Shown in pieces: positions 1 through 8,068 of a DNA stretch of 64,000 nt. The notes beneath the pieces are model-generated. The model ran no database searches and was not told the DNA's origin. It saw only the letters and a list, made by a program, of their open reading frames with translations. Position numbers and translations under genes: made by a program. Origin of the DNA: Agrobacterium fabrum str. C58. GTDB lineage: Bacteria > Pseudomonadota > Alphaproteobacteria > Rhizobiales > Rhizobiaceae. Within the stretch, counting starts at the first letter, position 1; the number at the start of each line of letters is the position of its first letter. The stretch is taken from contig NC_003064.2 of assembly GCF_000092025.1 (NCBI RefSeq), positions 434,001 through 498,000 of the forward strand, written 5' to 3'.

Positions 1-1
1 C

Positions 2-406
2 ACGCTTGGTCGTGCTGGCAGCGTGCCGAACAGTCCCGGTGGCTTCGGCGGTTTCATGCGCAATCTTGCAAGCGTCGAGGCGGACGGCAACAGTGCCGTC
101 ATCATCAACACAAAGGCACCAGCACCGACGCTTCCGGGCGATCTCGCAAATATTGCCATTGTGTCACGCCACGCGGGCGAGCGGGTAGACACCGCAGACT
201 ATAATTCAGGCAAGGCCGCGATTGCCACCGGCGCGTTCCGCCTCACGACATTCAAGCAGGGCATCGAGGTTGGTCTTGAGCGTAATCCGGATTGGTGGGG
301 CAAGAAAGTGACCTGGGAGCACGCGACCTATCGTATGATTTCCAGTGCGAACGCCCGCACAATATTCGGTTGTGATATCAAGCACAGAAATGAGTGCGGC
401 TTATAA
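2..406 (+). pseudogene. Truncated periplasmic peptide-binding protein (SBP_bac_5 family)
   Basis: The reading frame is open from the left edge. It encodes the central part of an oligopeptide/dipeptide ABC transporter solute-binding protein: a KAPAPTLPGDLANIAIVSRH stretch, then a GAFRLTTFKQG segment and ERNPDWWG, the standard SBP_bac_5 landmark. Homology seems to stop near base 358, just after the RMIS segment. About 15 unrelated residues follow before a stop at 406. Family members are about 500 residues long, so more than half of the gene is missing and no transporter genes follow. It is read as a 5' fragment left by a deletion or rearrangement. The 5' end lies outside the window. Confidence 0.72.
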
Positions 407-468
407 CAATCAAGATTTGTATTTGATGATAGGCTCAACCAAAAAGTTAATTAAAGTTTAACGGTAAA

Positions 469-484
469 ATAACAAATTTGTTAT
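469..484. promoter_or_regulatory. 16-bp perfect palindrome upstream of chemoreceptor gene
   Basis: ATAACAAATTTGTTAT is a perfect 16-bp palindrome inside an AT-rich stretch (about 407-510) between the broken binding-protein gene and the chemoreceptor start at 584. It could be an operator or simply promoter-associated AT-rich sequence. The cognate regulator is unknown. Confidence 0.35.
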
Positions 485-583
485 ATAACTTTTATTACAG
501 CGATCTAGCTGACACGCCCCGCGCGCGACCAAGACGATGATTGTCTTGCTCAGTCCCCGCATAAATTTGAGGGGGAGCCCCCG

Positions 584-2524
584 ATGTCATTCCTTCAGCA
601 TGCCCGTATCCGCACTAAAATCCTTTCCCTGATACTTCCCCTTTGCCTCGTCGGCATTGGCGGTGACATTCTCATCGCGAAGAATTACAGTTCATCTGGC
701 GAGACATACTCGGACTTTATTTCCAACGAAACCGCTGCCGAAATCAATATGGCTATCGCCAGCCAGAGGTTGGTCGCTGTCGTCTACGATGCCTACCAGG
801 TATTTGCCTATGACCCGGGGACAACCGGTCTGATGGCAGCGCAGGAAGATTACAAACAAAGCACGAAACGATTTCTCGACCTTGTCAGCGATTCCAGAGG
901 TTTGCTGCCGAGCGAAGTAAGCAGCTTCGCCGCCTTTGAAACGGACGCAAAGGAAATCTTTAGCATCACAGACAGGGCAATTGAGGCCGGAGCGGCAGAC
1001 CGTAATACAGAAGCAAAGCAGCTTCTCGCCCAGGCCGATGAGAAGGTCGCGGTGGCGTTGCCGAAAATGCGCGGCTGGATCAACACCTACTCCAAGACTA
1101 TAGCCGACAAGGCGGCGGCGCTTGGCGTGGAAACGAGAAACACAATCTTCTACAGTCTGGCTGTCGTTGGCACTGTCTTCACTGTGGGCATCGCGCTGAC
1201 GCTCCTTCTTATCTCACGCGGCATTACGGGTCCAATCGCTGCTCTTCGCGAACGTATGCTGTCGCTCGCTGCAGGTCATAGCGAAGCGCCGGTCAAGGGG
1301 GTCGATCGGCGTGACGAAGTTGGAGAGATGGCCAAAGCAGTGGCTGTGTTTCGAGACAACGCTATCGAACGGATGCGACTGGAGCAGGAGGCAGACGCTA
1401 ACCGGTCGCTATCTGACAAAGAGCGGCTTGAGCGTGAGGCGCAGAAAGCGCGCGAGGCTGCAGATACGCAGTTTGCCGTGGATGGTCTGGCAACTGGACT
1501 GGAAGAGCTGTCCCGGGGCAATGTCGCCTATCGCATAAACGTACCCTTCGTGACACAGCTAGATCGGCTGCGAGAGAATTTCAACGCTTCGCTCGCAAAG
1601 CTTGAAGACACGCTGCTTCAGGTGGGTCAGAATGCTCACGGGATCGACGCCGGCGCCAACGAAATTCGCGCCGCAGCTGACGATCTATCAAAACGAACGG
1701 AGCAGCAGGCCGCATCCGTGGAAGAAACGGCTGCCGCTCTCGAACAGATTACTACAGCGGTAAAAGACTCCGCACGGCGCGCAGAAGAGGCTGGCGCTCT
1801 GGTGGCGCGCGCTCGACAGGGAGCCGAACAATCGGGTCAGGTCGTTCGCAATGCTGTTGCCGCCATGCAGGCGATCGAGAAGTCGTCCACGGAGATCAGC
1901 AACATCATCGGCGTGATTGATGAGATTGCGTTCCAGACGAACCTCCTGGCGCTGAACGCCGGTGTCGAGGCAGCTCGAGCCGGCGAAGCAGGGAAGGGCT
2001 TTGCGGTGGTCGCTCAGGAAGTGCGCGAGCTTGCCCAACGCTCGGCTATTGCCGCAAAAGAAATCAAGACACTTATACAGGGCTCCGGTGGCCATGTGCA
2101 GGCTGGCGTCAACCTGGTGGGAGATGCAGGCAGGTCGTTGGAAAACATCTCGGCGGAAGTTCAGGAAATTAACCGGCACGTCAGCGCGATCGTTGAAGCG
2201 GCCCGAGAACAGTCGATTGGTCTCCAGGAGATCAATACCGCCGTAAACGCGATGGATCAGGGCACACAGCAGAATGCGGCGATGGTCGAGCAATCGACTG
2301 CCGCCAGCCACAATCTTGCAAAAGAGGCGGCTTCGCTCACGGCGCAGCTTTCGCAATTTAATCTGACCGGGATGGCGTCGGCGCAATCTGCTGCGCTCCG
2401 CAAGTCGGCACATGCAATGGCCGCGGTGGCAACCCAGTCCTCTGATGTCGCTGTCGGCAGGCCGAAGGCACGAAGGGTCGCAGGAGCTTTCGGCGCTACA
2501 CAAGGTAGCTGGGAGGAATTCTGA
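584..2524 (+). CDS. Methyl-accepting chemotaxis protein
   Basis: 646-residue transmembrane chemoreceptor. A first membrane helix lies at about residues 12-32 and a four-helix-type periplasmic sensor at about 33-185. A second membrane helix lies at about 186-212, then HAMP (about 213-265) and probably a second HAMP-like segment (about 290-345). The cytoplasmic signalling hairpin contains the conserved IDEIAFQTNLLALNAGVEAA tip that contacts CheA and CheW. The C-terminus ends in GSWEEF, resembling the xWxxF pentapeptide that tethers CheR/CheB in some receptors. The ligand cannot be told from sequence. The gene stands alone and starts at an ATG preceded by GAGGGGGAG. Two hairpins follow the stop. 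Confidence 0.95.
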   Translation: MSFLQHARIRTKILSLILPLCLVGIGGDILIAKNYSSSGETYSDFISNETAAEINMAIASQRLVAVVYDAYQVFAYDPGTTGLMAAQEDYKQSTKRFLDLVSDSRGLLPSEVSSFAAFETDAKEIFSITDRAIEAGAADRNTEAKQLLAQADEKVAVALPKMRGWINTYSKTIADKAAALGVETRNTIFYSLAVVGTVFTVGIALTLLLISRGITGPIAALRERMLSLAAGHSEAPVKGVDRRDEVGEMAKAVAVFRDNAIERMRLEQEADANRSLSDKERLEREAQKAREAADTQFAVDGLATGLEELSRGNVAYRINVPFVTQLDRLRENFNASLAKLEDTLLQVGQNAHGIDAGANEIRAAADDLSKRTEQQAASVEETAAALEQITTAVKDSARRAEEAGALVARARQGAEQSGQVVRNAVAAMQAIEKSSTEISNIIGVIDEIAFQTNLLALNAGVEAARAGEAGKGFAVVAQEVRELAQRSAIAAKEIKTLIQGSGGHVQAGVNLVGDAGRSLENISAEVQEINRHVSAIVEAAREQSIGLQEINTAVNAMDQGTQQNAAMVEQSTAASHNLAKEAASLTAQLSQFNLTGMASAQSAALRKSAHAMAAVATQSSDVAVGRPKARRVAGAFGATQGSWEEF

Positions 2525-2530
2525 CGAACC

Positions 2531-2577
2531 TGCTCCGGAGCCTTCATGCTCCGGAGCAACCCGCTTCCTTCAGGAAG
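2531..2577. terminator. Two consecutive hairpins after the chemoreceptor gene
   Basis: TGCTCCGGAG pairs perfectly with CTCCGGAGCA across an 8-base loop (2531-2558). GCTTCCT/AGGAAGC forms a second stem (2562-2577). They lie 6 bases after the stop codon and before the end of the convergent tetR gene. There is no clear T-tract, so this is a probable rather than classical intrinsic terminator. Confidence 0.5.
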
Positions 2578-2622
2578 CAGACTTTGGTCCCTTACCGGAT
2601 CAGGTGCTCGGAACTACCCGAT

Positions 2623-3171
2623 CTATCCGGTGCGGCTATCGATCCAAGCACGCGTCTGTATGAGAACTTCGTCAGACAATTCAGGGTCGTCGACCGCCCT
2701 CGCGAGGATGACTGCCCCCACCATTGCCGCCCAGCTTCCGATCGCTGTACGGCGCCCGTCGGCTGGGTCCTGCGCCGGGAGTGCTTTCTCAATCCGCGCG
2801 ATCTGTGCGCGCAGACCTTCGGCCATGGCGGCTTTCGCTGCGGGCGTCTGGTGACGAATGGCGGCGGCCAGACCTGCCGTCGGGCAGCCATTGCCCGGAT
2901 TGTCGCGGTGGCGAGGCGCGAGATAGGATCGGACAAAATCGCTGAACTCGCCATCTCCGTCACTGTCCGCCGCAAGTGCGTGCGCCAGCGTCTGCGCCAC
3001 CAGATCGTCCTTTGAGGTGAAGTGCCCGTAGAACCCGCCATGGGTCATGCCGGCCGCCTTCATCACTTCAGCGACGCTGACCGCCTCGAACCCCTTGTCT
3101 TTAAACAACCGGCTGGCGACGTCCAGGATCCGGCGTCTGTTCTCGGCCATCTGTTCTCGGCTGACCTTCAT
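2623..3171 (-). CDS. TetR/AcrR family transcriptional regulator
   Basis: About 182 residues. The N-terminal TetR helix-turn-helix is clear (RRRILDVASRLFKDKGFEAV, then VAEVMKAAGMTHGGFYGHF), followed by a helical ligand domain containing a GCPTAGLAAAI segment. The MKVSREQM start is preferred. An in-frame start six codons upstream (3189) would add MRRILK. The gene is divergent from the SDR/OYE operon, and two near-palindromic sites lie between them, so it most likely represses that operon and itself in response to an electrophile or aldehyde-like ligand (inferred from the neighbours, as with NemR and nemA). Confidence 0.9.
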   Translation of the reverse strand: MKVSREQMAENRRRILDVASRLFKDKGFEAVSVAEVMKAAGMTHGGFYGHFTSKDDLVAQTLAHALAADSDGDGEFSDFVRSYLAPRHRDNPGNGCPTAGLAAAIRHQTPAAKAAMAEGLRAQIARIEKALPAQDPADGRRTAIGSWAAMVGAVILARAVDDPELSDEVLIQTRAWIDSRTG

Positions 3172-3206
3172 TTTCAAAATTCTCCGCAACGCCCGTTGAC
3201 TTTTAT

Positions 3207-3247
3207 ATGACGATCATCATATTTAAATCAATCATGATGATCGTCAT
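3207..3247. promoter_or_regulatory. Tandem operator for the divergent TetR regulator
   Basis: ATGACGATCATCAT (3207-3220) and ATGATGATCGTCAT (3234-3247) are exact reverse complements separated by 13 bp. Each arm is also close to palindromic (12 of 14 positions), so this reads as two copies of an ATGAYGATCRTCAT operator 27 bp apart. They lie in the tetR/SDR intergenic region, as expected for a TetR dimer pair. Confidence 0.75.
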
Positions 3248-3281
3248 GAATATAGGTTCAAGCAGAGAAAAGAGCAATCCG

Positions 3282-4070
3282 ATGAGCCAAATTTCCGCAG
3301 TCCTGATTACCGGCGCCTCCACGGGCATTGGCGCCACCTATGCCGAGCGGTTCGCCCGACGCGGACATGATCTCGTGTTGGTCGCCCGAGACATGGCGCG
3401 CATGGAGGCGCTCGCGAGTCGTCTGAGCCAGGAAACCGGTGTAAGGATCGATATTCTACCGGCCGATCTCACCCAGGCGACGGATCTTGTAAAGGTCGAA
3501 ACCAGGCTGCGTGACGATGAGCGCATTGGCATTCTCGTCAACAATGCAGGAACGGCCATCGGCGGAACCTTTGTCGACCAGAGCGTCGATGACATGACCA
3601 GGCTCGTTGCGCTCAACGCGACCGCGCTCGTCCGGCTTGCCGGTGCCATTGCTCCGCGTCTTGCCAAGGCCGGCGAGGGAGCAATCGTCAATATCGGTTC
3701 GGTCGTTGGCCTCGCGCCCGAGTTCGGCATGACGGTTTACGGCGCGACCAAGGCTTTTGTTCTGTTCCTGTCGCAGGGGCTTGCGCACGAACTCGGACCG
3801 AAGGGCGTCTACGTCCAGGCTGTGCTTCCCGCGACGACCCGGACCGAGATATGGGATCACGTCGGTGCCGACGTCAACACCCTGAACAACGTCATGGAAG
3901 TAGGCGATCTCGTGGATGCGGCCCTGGTCGGGTTCGACCGCCGCGAGCCGGTCACCATCCCGCCGCTTCCGGACGCCGGCCAGTGGGAGGCATTCGATCT
4001 CGCCCGGAAGACCATGATGGCCAACTTCGGCAATGCACTGCCTGGCGAACGTTACCGCAACCGTGCCTGA
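3282..4070 (+). CDS. Short-chain dehydrogenase/reductase
   Basis: 262-residue classical SDR oxidoreductase. From the start at 3282 it shows TGASTGIG (residues 10-17, NAD(P) binding), NNAG (87-90), catalytic Ser140 and the Y153-x-x-x-K157 pair. Upstream in-frame ATGs exist at 3207 and 3246, but they overlap the TetR operators and add a non-SDR leader, so ATG 3282 is chosen. It is first in a run with an ene-reductase, a hydrolase and a quinone reductase. The substrate is unknown, probably a carbonyl compound. It is likely repressed by the divergent TetR protein. Confidence 0.9.
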   Translation: MSQISAVLITGASTGIGATYAERFARRGHDLVLVARDMARMEALASRLSQETGVRIDILPADLTQATDLVKVETRLRDDERIGILVNNAGTAIGGTFVDQSVDDMTRLVALNATALVRLAGAIAPRLAKAGEGAIVNIGSVVGLAPEFGMTVYGATKAFVLFLSQGLAHELGPKGVYVQAVLPATTRTEIWDHVGADVNTLNNVMEVGDLVDAALVGFDRREPVTIPPLPDAGQWEAFDLARKTMMANFGNALPGERYRNRA

Positions 4071-4127
4071 AGAGCGCGAATGCGTCCCGATAGATGGCCG
4101 CTTCTGCGGCAACAGTATAGGTAAATC

Positions 4128-5222
4128 ATGACTGACAAGACACTTTTCGAACCCTACGCCCTCGGCGCTATCAGCCTTTCAAACCGGATCGTCATGGCCC
4201 CGCTCACCCGCAACCGGGCAGGGGCGGGTTTCGTGCCCGGCGATCTGACCGCCGAGTATTACACCCAGCGCGCTTCCGCAGGGCTGATCATCTCCGAAGC
4301 CACCCAGATTTCGCAGCAGGGACAAGGCTATCAGGACACACCCGGCATCTACACCCGGGCGCAGATCGACGGCTGGCGCAAGGTGACCGCAGCCGTGCAC
4401 GAAAAAGGCGGACGCATCGTGCTGCAGCTGTGGCATGTTGGCCGCATCAGCCATATCGACCTCCAGCCCAATGGTGGCCAGCCAGTCGCGCCGTCCGCCA
4501 TTCGCGCCGCGACCAAGACCTTTGTCAACAATGCCTTCGTCGATGTATCCGAGCCCCGTGCACTCGAGATTGAGGAACTCGCCGGCATCGTCAACGACTT
4601 CCGCAAGGCTGCCGCCAATGCCATCGATGCCGGTTTCGATGGGGTCGAAATTCACGGGGCGAATGGCTATCTCCTGGAGCAGTTTGCCAAGGACGGTGCA
4701 AATGTCCGCACCGATGCCTATGGTGGCTCCGTGGAAAACCGCGCGCGTCTGATGCTGGAAGTCACCGCTGCGGTGGCGCAGGAAATCGGGCCTGCGCGCA
4801 CTGGTATCAGGATCTCGCCAGTCTCGCCCGCCAACGGTATCTCCTGTAGCGATGCCCAGGCGCAGTATGACTATATCGTCGATCAGCTCGATGCGCTCGG
4901 CGTCGCCTATATCCATGTCGTTGAAGGTGCGACGGGCGGCCCGCGCGACGTCGCACCCTTCGATTATGGATCGTTGCGCCGCCGCTTCTCCAAGACCTAT
5001 ATAGCCAATAATGGCTACGATCTTGAGCTGGCAGCGACGCATATAGCCGAGGGCAAGGCGGATCTCATCGCTTTCGGTCGTCCGTTCATTGCCAATCCGG
5101 ATTTGGTGAAACGGTTGCAGAGCGGCGCTCCGCTGGCTGAGATCGATCCTGCCACCATCTATGGCGGCGGTGCTGAGGGCTACACGGATTATCCCCGCTT
5201 CAACGAGGCTTCCGGCAGTTGA
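4128..5222 (+). CDS. Old yellow enzyme family ene-reductase (NemA-like)
   Basis: 364-residue FMN-dependent NAD(P)H oxidoreductase of the alkene reductase group, which reduces activated C=C bonds, N-ethylmaleimide and nitro compounds. A full-length TIM-barrel pattern is visible: N-terminal LFEPYALG and SNRIVMAPLTRNRA, LQLWHVGR near 100, and the HGANGY motif with H176/N179 as the substrate-anchoring pair. RTDAYGGSVENRARLMLE follows, with IAFGRPFIANPDLV near the C-terminus for phosphate binding. It lies 57 bp after the SDR gene in the putative TetR-controlled run, fitting a role in reactive electrophile detoxification. Confidence 0.93.
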   Translation: MTDKTLFEPYALGAISLSNRIVMAPLTRNRAGAGFVPGDLTAEYYTQRASAGLIISEATQISQQGQGYQDTPGIYTRAQIDGWRKVTAAVHEKGGRIVLQLWHVGRISHIDLQPNGGQPVAPSAIRAATKTFVNNAFVDVSEPRALEIEELAGIVNDFRKAAANAIDAGFDGVEIHGANGYLLEQFAKDGANVRTDAYGGSVENRARLMLEVTAAVAQEIGPARTGIRISPVSPANGISCSDAQAQYDYIVDQLDALGVAYIHVVEGATGGPRDVAPFDYGSLRRRFSKTYIANNGYDLELAATHIAEGKADLIAFGRPFIANPDLVKRLQSGAPLAEIDPATIYGGGAEGYTDYPRFNEASGS

Positions 5223-5333
5223 ACAGTCACGGGCCGTGCCTCGGTGCGGCCCACAATAGTCGAGTGATCATCAATCCCTGAAATTTCCAAGGCAGCGCGG
5301 CCGGATACCGCATGCCAGATCGAGAAAACAGCT

Positions 5334-6236
5334 ATGGCGACCCTCGCATCAAATGGACAGACGTCTGCACCCGCGACCGACGCATCCATGACGACGACAT
5401 CTACGAATTTCTACCGCGACGCGCCCAACCGCTTTGTTACGGCAGGCAACATCCGCTTTGCCTATCGCGAGCTTGGTCCTCACGGCGGCACCCCGCTAGT
5501 CCTGCTCAATCACTGGGGCGCGGTGCTGGACAACTTCGACCCCCGGATTGTCGACGGACTCGCATCCTCGCATCATATCGTTGTACTCGACTATAGGGGG
5601 ATCGGCCTTTCCGGCGGAACGGCCCCCGTGACTATCGATGAAATGGCCCGCGACGTGATCGCCGTTATCGGCAAGCTGGGCTTCTCCACCGTTGATCTGA
5701 TGGGTTTTTCGCTGGGCGGCTTCGTGGCCCAGGATATTGCACTGAAAACCCCCGACCTGGTGCGCAAGCTGATCCTGACGGGTACGGGCCCTGCGGGAGG
5801 TGCAGGTATTGAGCGGGTCGGAGCCGTCTCCTGGCCATTGATTCTGAAGGGCATTTTGACGCTTCGTGATCCAAAGACCTACCTGTTTTTCACCTCGACT
5901 ACCAACGGTCGCCGGGCAGCGAAGGACTTCCTCGCGCGCCTGAAAGAGCGCAAGATGGGGCGCGACAAAGGAGCGACACCGTACGCATTCCTGCGCCAGC
6001 TTGCGGCGATCAAGGCCTGGGGTCGTCAGGCACCTCAGGATCTGGGGCGCATCCACATTCCCGTCCTCGTTGCCAACGGGGACAATGACATCATGGTGCC
6101 GACATCTAATAGCCGCGATATCGCCCGGCGCATCCCGAATGCCGAGCTGGTGATCTACGAGGATGCGGGCCATGGCGGGATCTTCCAATACCATGCCGAG
6201 TTTGTGCCGAAAGCCCTGGCTTTCCTCGCTACCTGA
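5334..6236 (+). CDS. Alpha/beta hydrolase
   Basis: 300-residue alpha/beta-hydrolase fold protein. The nucleophile elbow is GFSLGG with Ser126, an acid candidate lies in NGDNDIMVP and the catalytic His in EDAGHGG near the C-terminus. NHWG near residue 60 supplies the oxyanion-hole region. It resembles the esterase/haloperoxidase-like hydrolases often found beside TetR regulators and oxidoreductases. The first 20 or so residues are low-complexity, so the real start may be the internal Met19. The substrate is unknown. It is the third gene of the 3.3-7.3 kb run. Confidence 0.88.
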   Translation: MATLASNGQTSAPATDASMTTTSTNFYRDAPNRFVTAGNIRFAYRELGPHGGTPLVLLNHWGAVLDNFDPRIVDGLASSHHIVVLDYRGIGLSGGTAPVTIDEMARDVIAVIGKLGFSTVDLMGFSLGGFVAQDIALKTPDLVRKLILTGTGPAGGAGIERVGAVSWPLILKGILTLRDPKTYLFFTSTTNGRRAAKDFLARLKERKMGRDKGATPYAFLRQLAAIKAWGRQAPQDLGRIHIPVLVANGDNDIMVPTSNSRDIARRIPNAELVIYEDAGHGGIFQYHAEFVPKALAFLAT

Positions 6237-6267
6237 CCTGATAAACGTTTCACACTGGAGAAAGCCC

Positions 6268-7272
6268 GTGAAAGCCTTCGTCGTCGACAAGTACAAGAAG
6301 AAGGGCCCGCTGCGTCTGGCCGACATGCCCAATCCGGTCATCGGCGCCAATGATGTGCTGGTTCGCATCCATGCCACTGCCATCAATCTTCTCGACTCCA
6401 AGGTGCGCGACGGGGAATTCAAGCTGTTCCTGCCCTATCGTCCTCCCTTCATTCTCGGTCATGATCTGGCCGGAACGGTCATCCGCGTCGGCGCGAATGT
6501 ACGGCAGTTCAAGACAGGCGACGAGGTTTTCGCTCGCCCGCGTGATCACCGGGTCGGAACCTTCGCAGAAATGATTGCGGTCGATGCCGCAGACCTTGCG
6601 CTGAAGCCAACGAGCCTGTCCATGGAGCAGGCAGCGTCGATCCCGCTCGTCGGACTGACTGCCTGGCAGGCGCTTATCGAGGTTGGCAAGGTCAAGTCCG
6701 GCCAGAAGGTTTTCATCCAGGCCGGTTCCGGCGGTGTCGGCACCTTCGCCATCCAGCTTGCCAAGCATCTCGGCGCTACCGTGGCCACGACCACCAGCGC
6801 CGCGAATGCCGAACTGGTCAAAAGCCTCGGCGCAGATGTGGTGATCGACTACAAGACGCAGGACTTCGAACAGGTGCTGTCCGGCTACGATCTCGTCCTG
6901 AACAGCCAGGATGCCAAGACGCTGGAAAAGTCGTTGAACGTGCTGAGACCGGGCGGAAAGCTCATTTCGATCTCCGGTCCGCCGGATGTTGCCTTTGCCA
7001 GATCGTTGAAACTGAATCCGCTCCTGCGTTTTGTCGTCAGAATGCTGAGCCGTGGTGTCCTGAAAAAGGCAAGCAGACGCGGTGTCGATTACTCTTTCCT
7101 GTTCATGCGCGCCGAAGGTCAGCAATTGCATGAGATCGCCGAACTGATCGATGCCGGCACCATCCGTCCGGTCGTCGACAAGGTGTTTCAATTTGCGCAG
7201 ACGCCCGACGCCCTGGCCTATGTCGAGACCGGACGGGCAAGGGGCAAGGTTGTGGTTACATACGCATCCTAG
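6268..7272 (+). CDS. NADP-dependent quinone oxidoreductase / zinc-independent MDR alcohol dehydrogenase
   Basis: 334-residue medium-chain reductase of the quinone oxidoreductase type. GHDLAGTV and GDEVFAR mark the GroES-like domain. GSGGVGTFAIQLAKHLGA (153 onward) is the Rossmann nucleotide site. Structural zinc cysteines are absent, as in QOR members. The chosen start is the GTG at 6268 because GGAGAAA lies 6-13 bases upstream; the longer ATG frame at 6163 overlaps the hydrolase gene. It is the last gene of the probable electrophile-detoxification operon. Confidence 0.9.
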   Translation: MKAFVVDKYKKKGPLRLADMPNPVIGANDVLVRIHATAINLLDSKVRDGEFKLFLPYRPPFILGHDLAGTVIRVGANVRQFKTGDEVFARPRDHRVGTFAEMIAVDAADLALKPTSLSMEQAASIPLVGLTAWQALIEVGKVKSGQKVFIQAGSGGVGTFAIQLAKHLGATVATTTSAANAELVKSLGADVVIDYKTQDFEQVLSGYDLVLNSQDAKTLEKSLNVLRPGGKLISISGPPDVAFARSLKLNPLLRFVVRMLSRGVLKKASRRGVDYSFLFMRAEGQQLHEIAELIDAGTIRPVVDKVFQFAQTPDALAYVETGRARGKVVVTYAS

Positions 7273-7435
7273 CCACACGGAATGTCGGCCACAAATACGG
7301 GATTACGCCTACGATAAAGTGGCGCGAGACCCACCTTGGTCGCGATGCAGTGATCCGGGACGCCTATAGGCGCAACAGGTTGTGCCGCCCGACGCAAAGC
7401 TCGGCTGAGACAGTCATATGGATCACTTCACTAGA

Positions 7436-7463
7436 ATGAATCGGTTGGAGCCGACCGATTCAT
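7436..7463. promoter_or_regulatory. 28-bp near-perfect inverted repeat
   Basis: A 13-bp left arm ATGAATCGGTTGG and right arm CCGACCGATTCAT are separated by AG. Only one T-G pair breaks perfection. It lies 164 bp after the quinone reductase stop and 44 bp before the WGR gene. No T-tract follows. It has the size of a TetR-type operator but could be an RNA hairpin. Confidence 0.5.
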
Positions 7464-7507
7464 AAGTTGCGTTGGACGGATGCTACGGAATTTCGGATTC
7501 TGTCGGC

Positions 7508-7768
7508 ATGATTACACAGCCTTATCGCCTTTACGTCGAGCGCACGGACTGCAAGAAAAATATGGCCCGCTATTATGCCATGGAAATCACGACAACACTG
7601 TTCGGAGACGCCTGCCTTACCCGCTCATGGGGACGTATCGGGAAGCGAGGGCAGAGCAAAATGCATCACTTCGAGCGCGAAGAAGAAGCAGTTGATCTTT
7701 TTCTTACGTTAACCCGGCAAAAACGTTCGAGAGGCTATCGCCCTGCAACTGGTCGCGACCGAGGTTGA
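7508..7768 (+). CDS. WGR domain protein
   Basis: 86-residue protein made almost entirely of a WGR domain. LYVERTDCKKNMARYYAMEI is followed by TRSWGRIGKRGQ and a C-terminal helix (EEEAVDLFLTLTRQK). WGR domains are nucleic-acid-binding modules known from PARPs and bacterial proteins such as MolR; stand-alone copies are common in rhizobia with no assigned function. The start at 7508 is chosen because the domain begins there; an in-frame upstream start at 7472 adds 12 unrelated residues. Confidence 0.8.
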   Translation: MITQPYRLYVERTDCKKNMARYYAMEITTTLFGDACLTRSWGRIGKRGQSKMHHFEREEEAVDLFLTLTRQKRSRGYRPATGRDRG

Positions 7769-7981
7769 TATCGCGGACGAACCAAAATCTCTACCGCTGC
7801 TTTCCCAAATAGCTGCCCGGAGGCCAAGAGCCGGCTCGTCCTTTAGCTCTGCTGCAATTTAAGCGCAGTCCGGAAGCGAAACGTACCGCGATTACTGATC
7901 AGTATCGTCGCGTCTTAAAGACCTGCAAATTTTTTCCAGCACACCCTTGAATCTGGAATTCCCAAAACCAAATCGATATCC

Positions 7982-8066
7982 GCCAGCCGCTGAGGTCAGG
8001 GGCTGGCCTTGTTGGACGCGCCGTCTTTCAGCGCTCCGTACCCATGTTGCTTCAAGGAGGATATGG
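7982..8066 (+). promoter_or_regulatory. Probable ROSE-type RNA thermometer in the Hsp20 leader
   Basis: Three successive hairpins can be drawn: GCCAGCC/GGCTGGC (7982-8007), a short GCGC stem (8018-8034) and a 3' hairpin at 8042-8066. The last pairs CCATGTT with AATGG-side bases and buries the GGAGG ribosome-binding site opposite TTGCT, with G8049 left as a bulge. A UYGCU element against the Shine-Dalgarno is the signature of ROSE thermometers, which control small heat-shock genes in rhizobia. The pairing was worked out by hand. Confidence 0.68.
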
Positions 8067-8068
8067 CT

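Noticed and set aside
1688..2503. Long minus-strand frame (271 codons) across the chemoreceptor gene
   Set aside because: It is antisense to a clear MCP and encodes a cysteine/arginine/leucine-rich non-family sequence, as expected from reading a GC-rich gene backwards.
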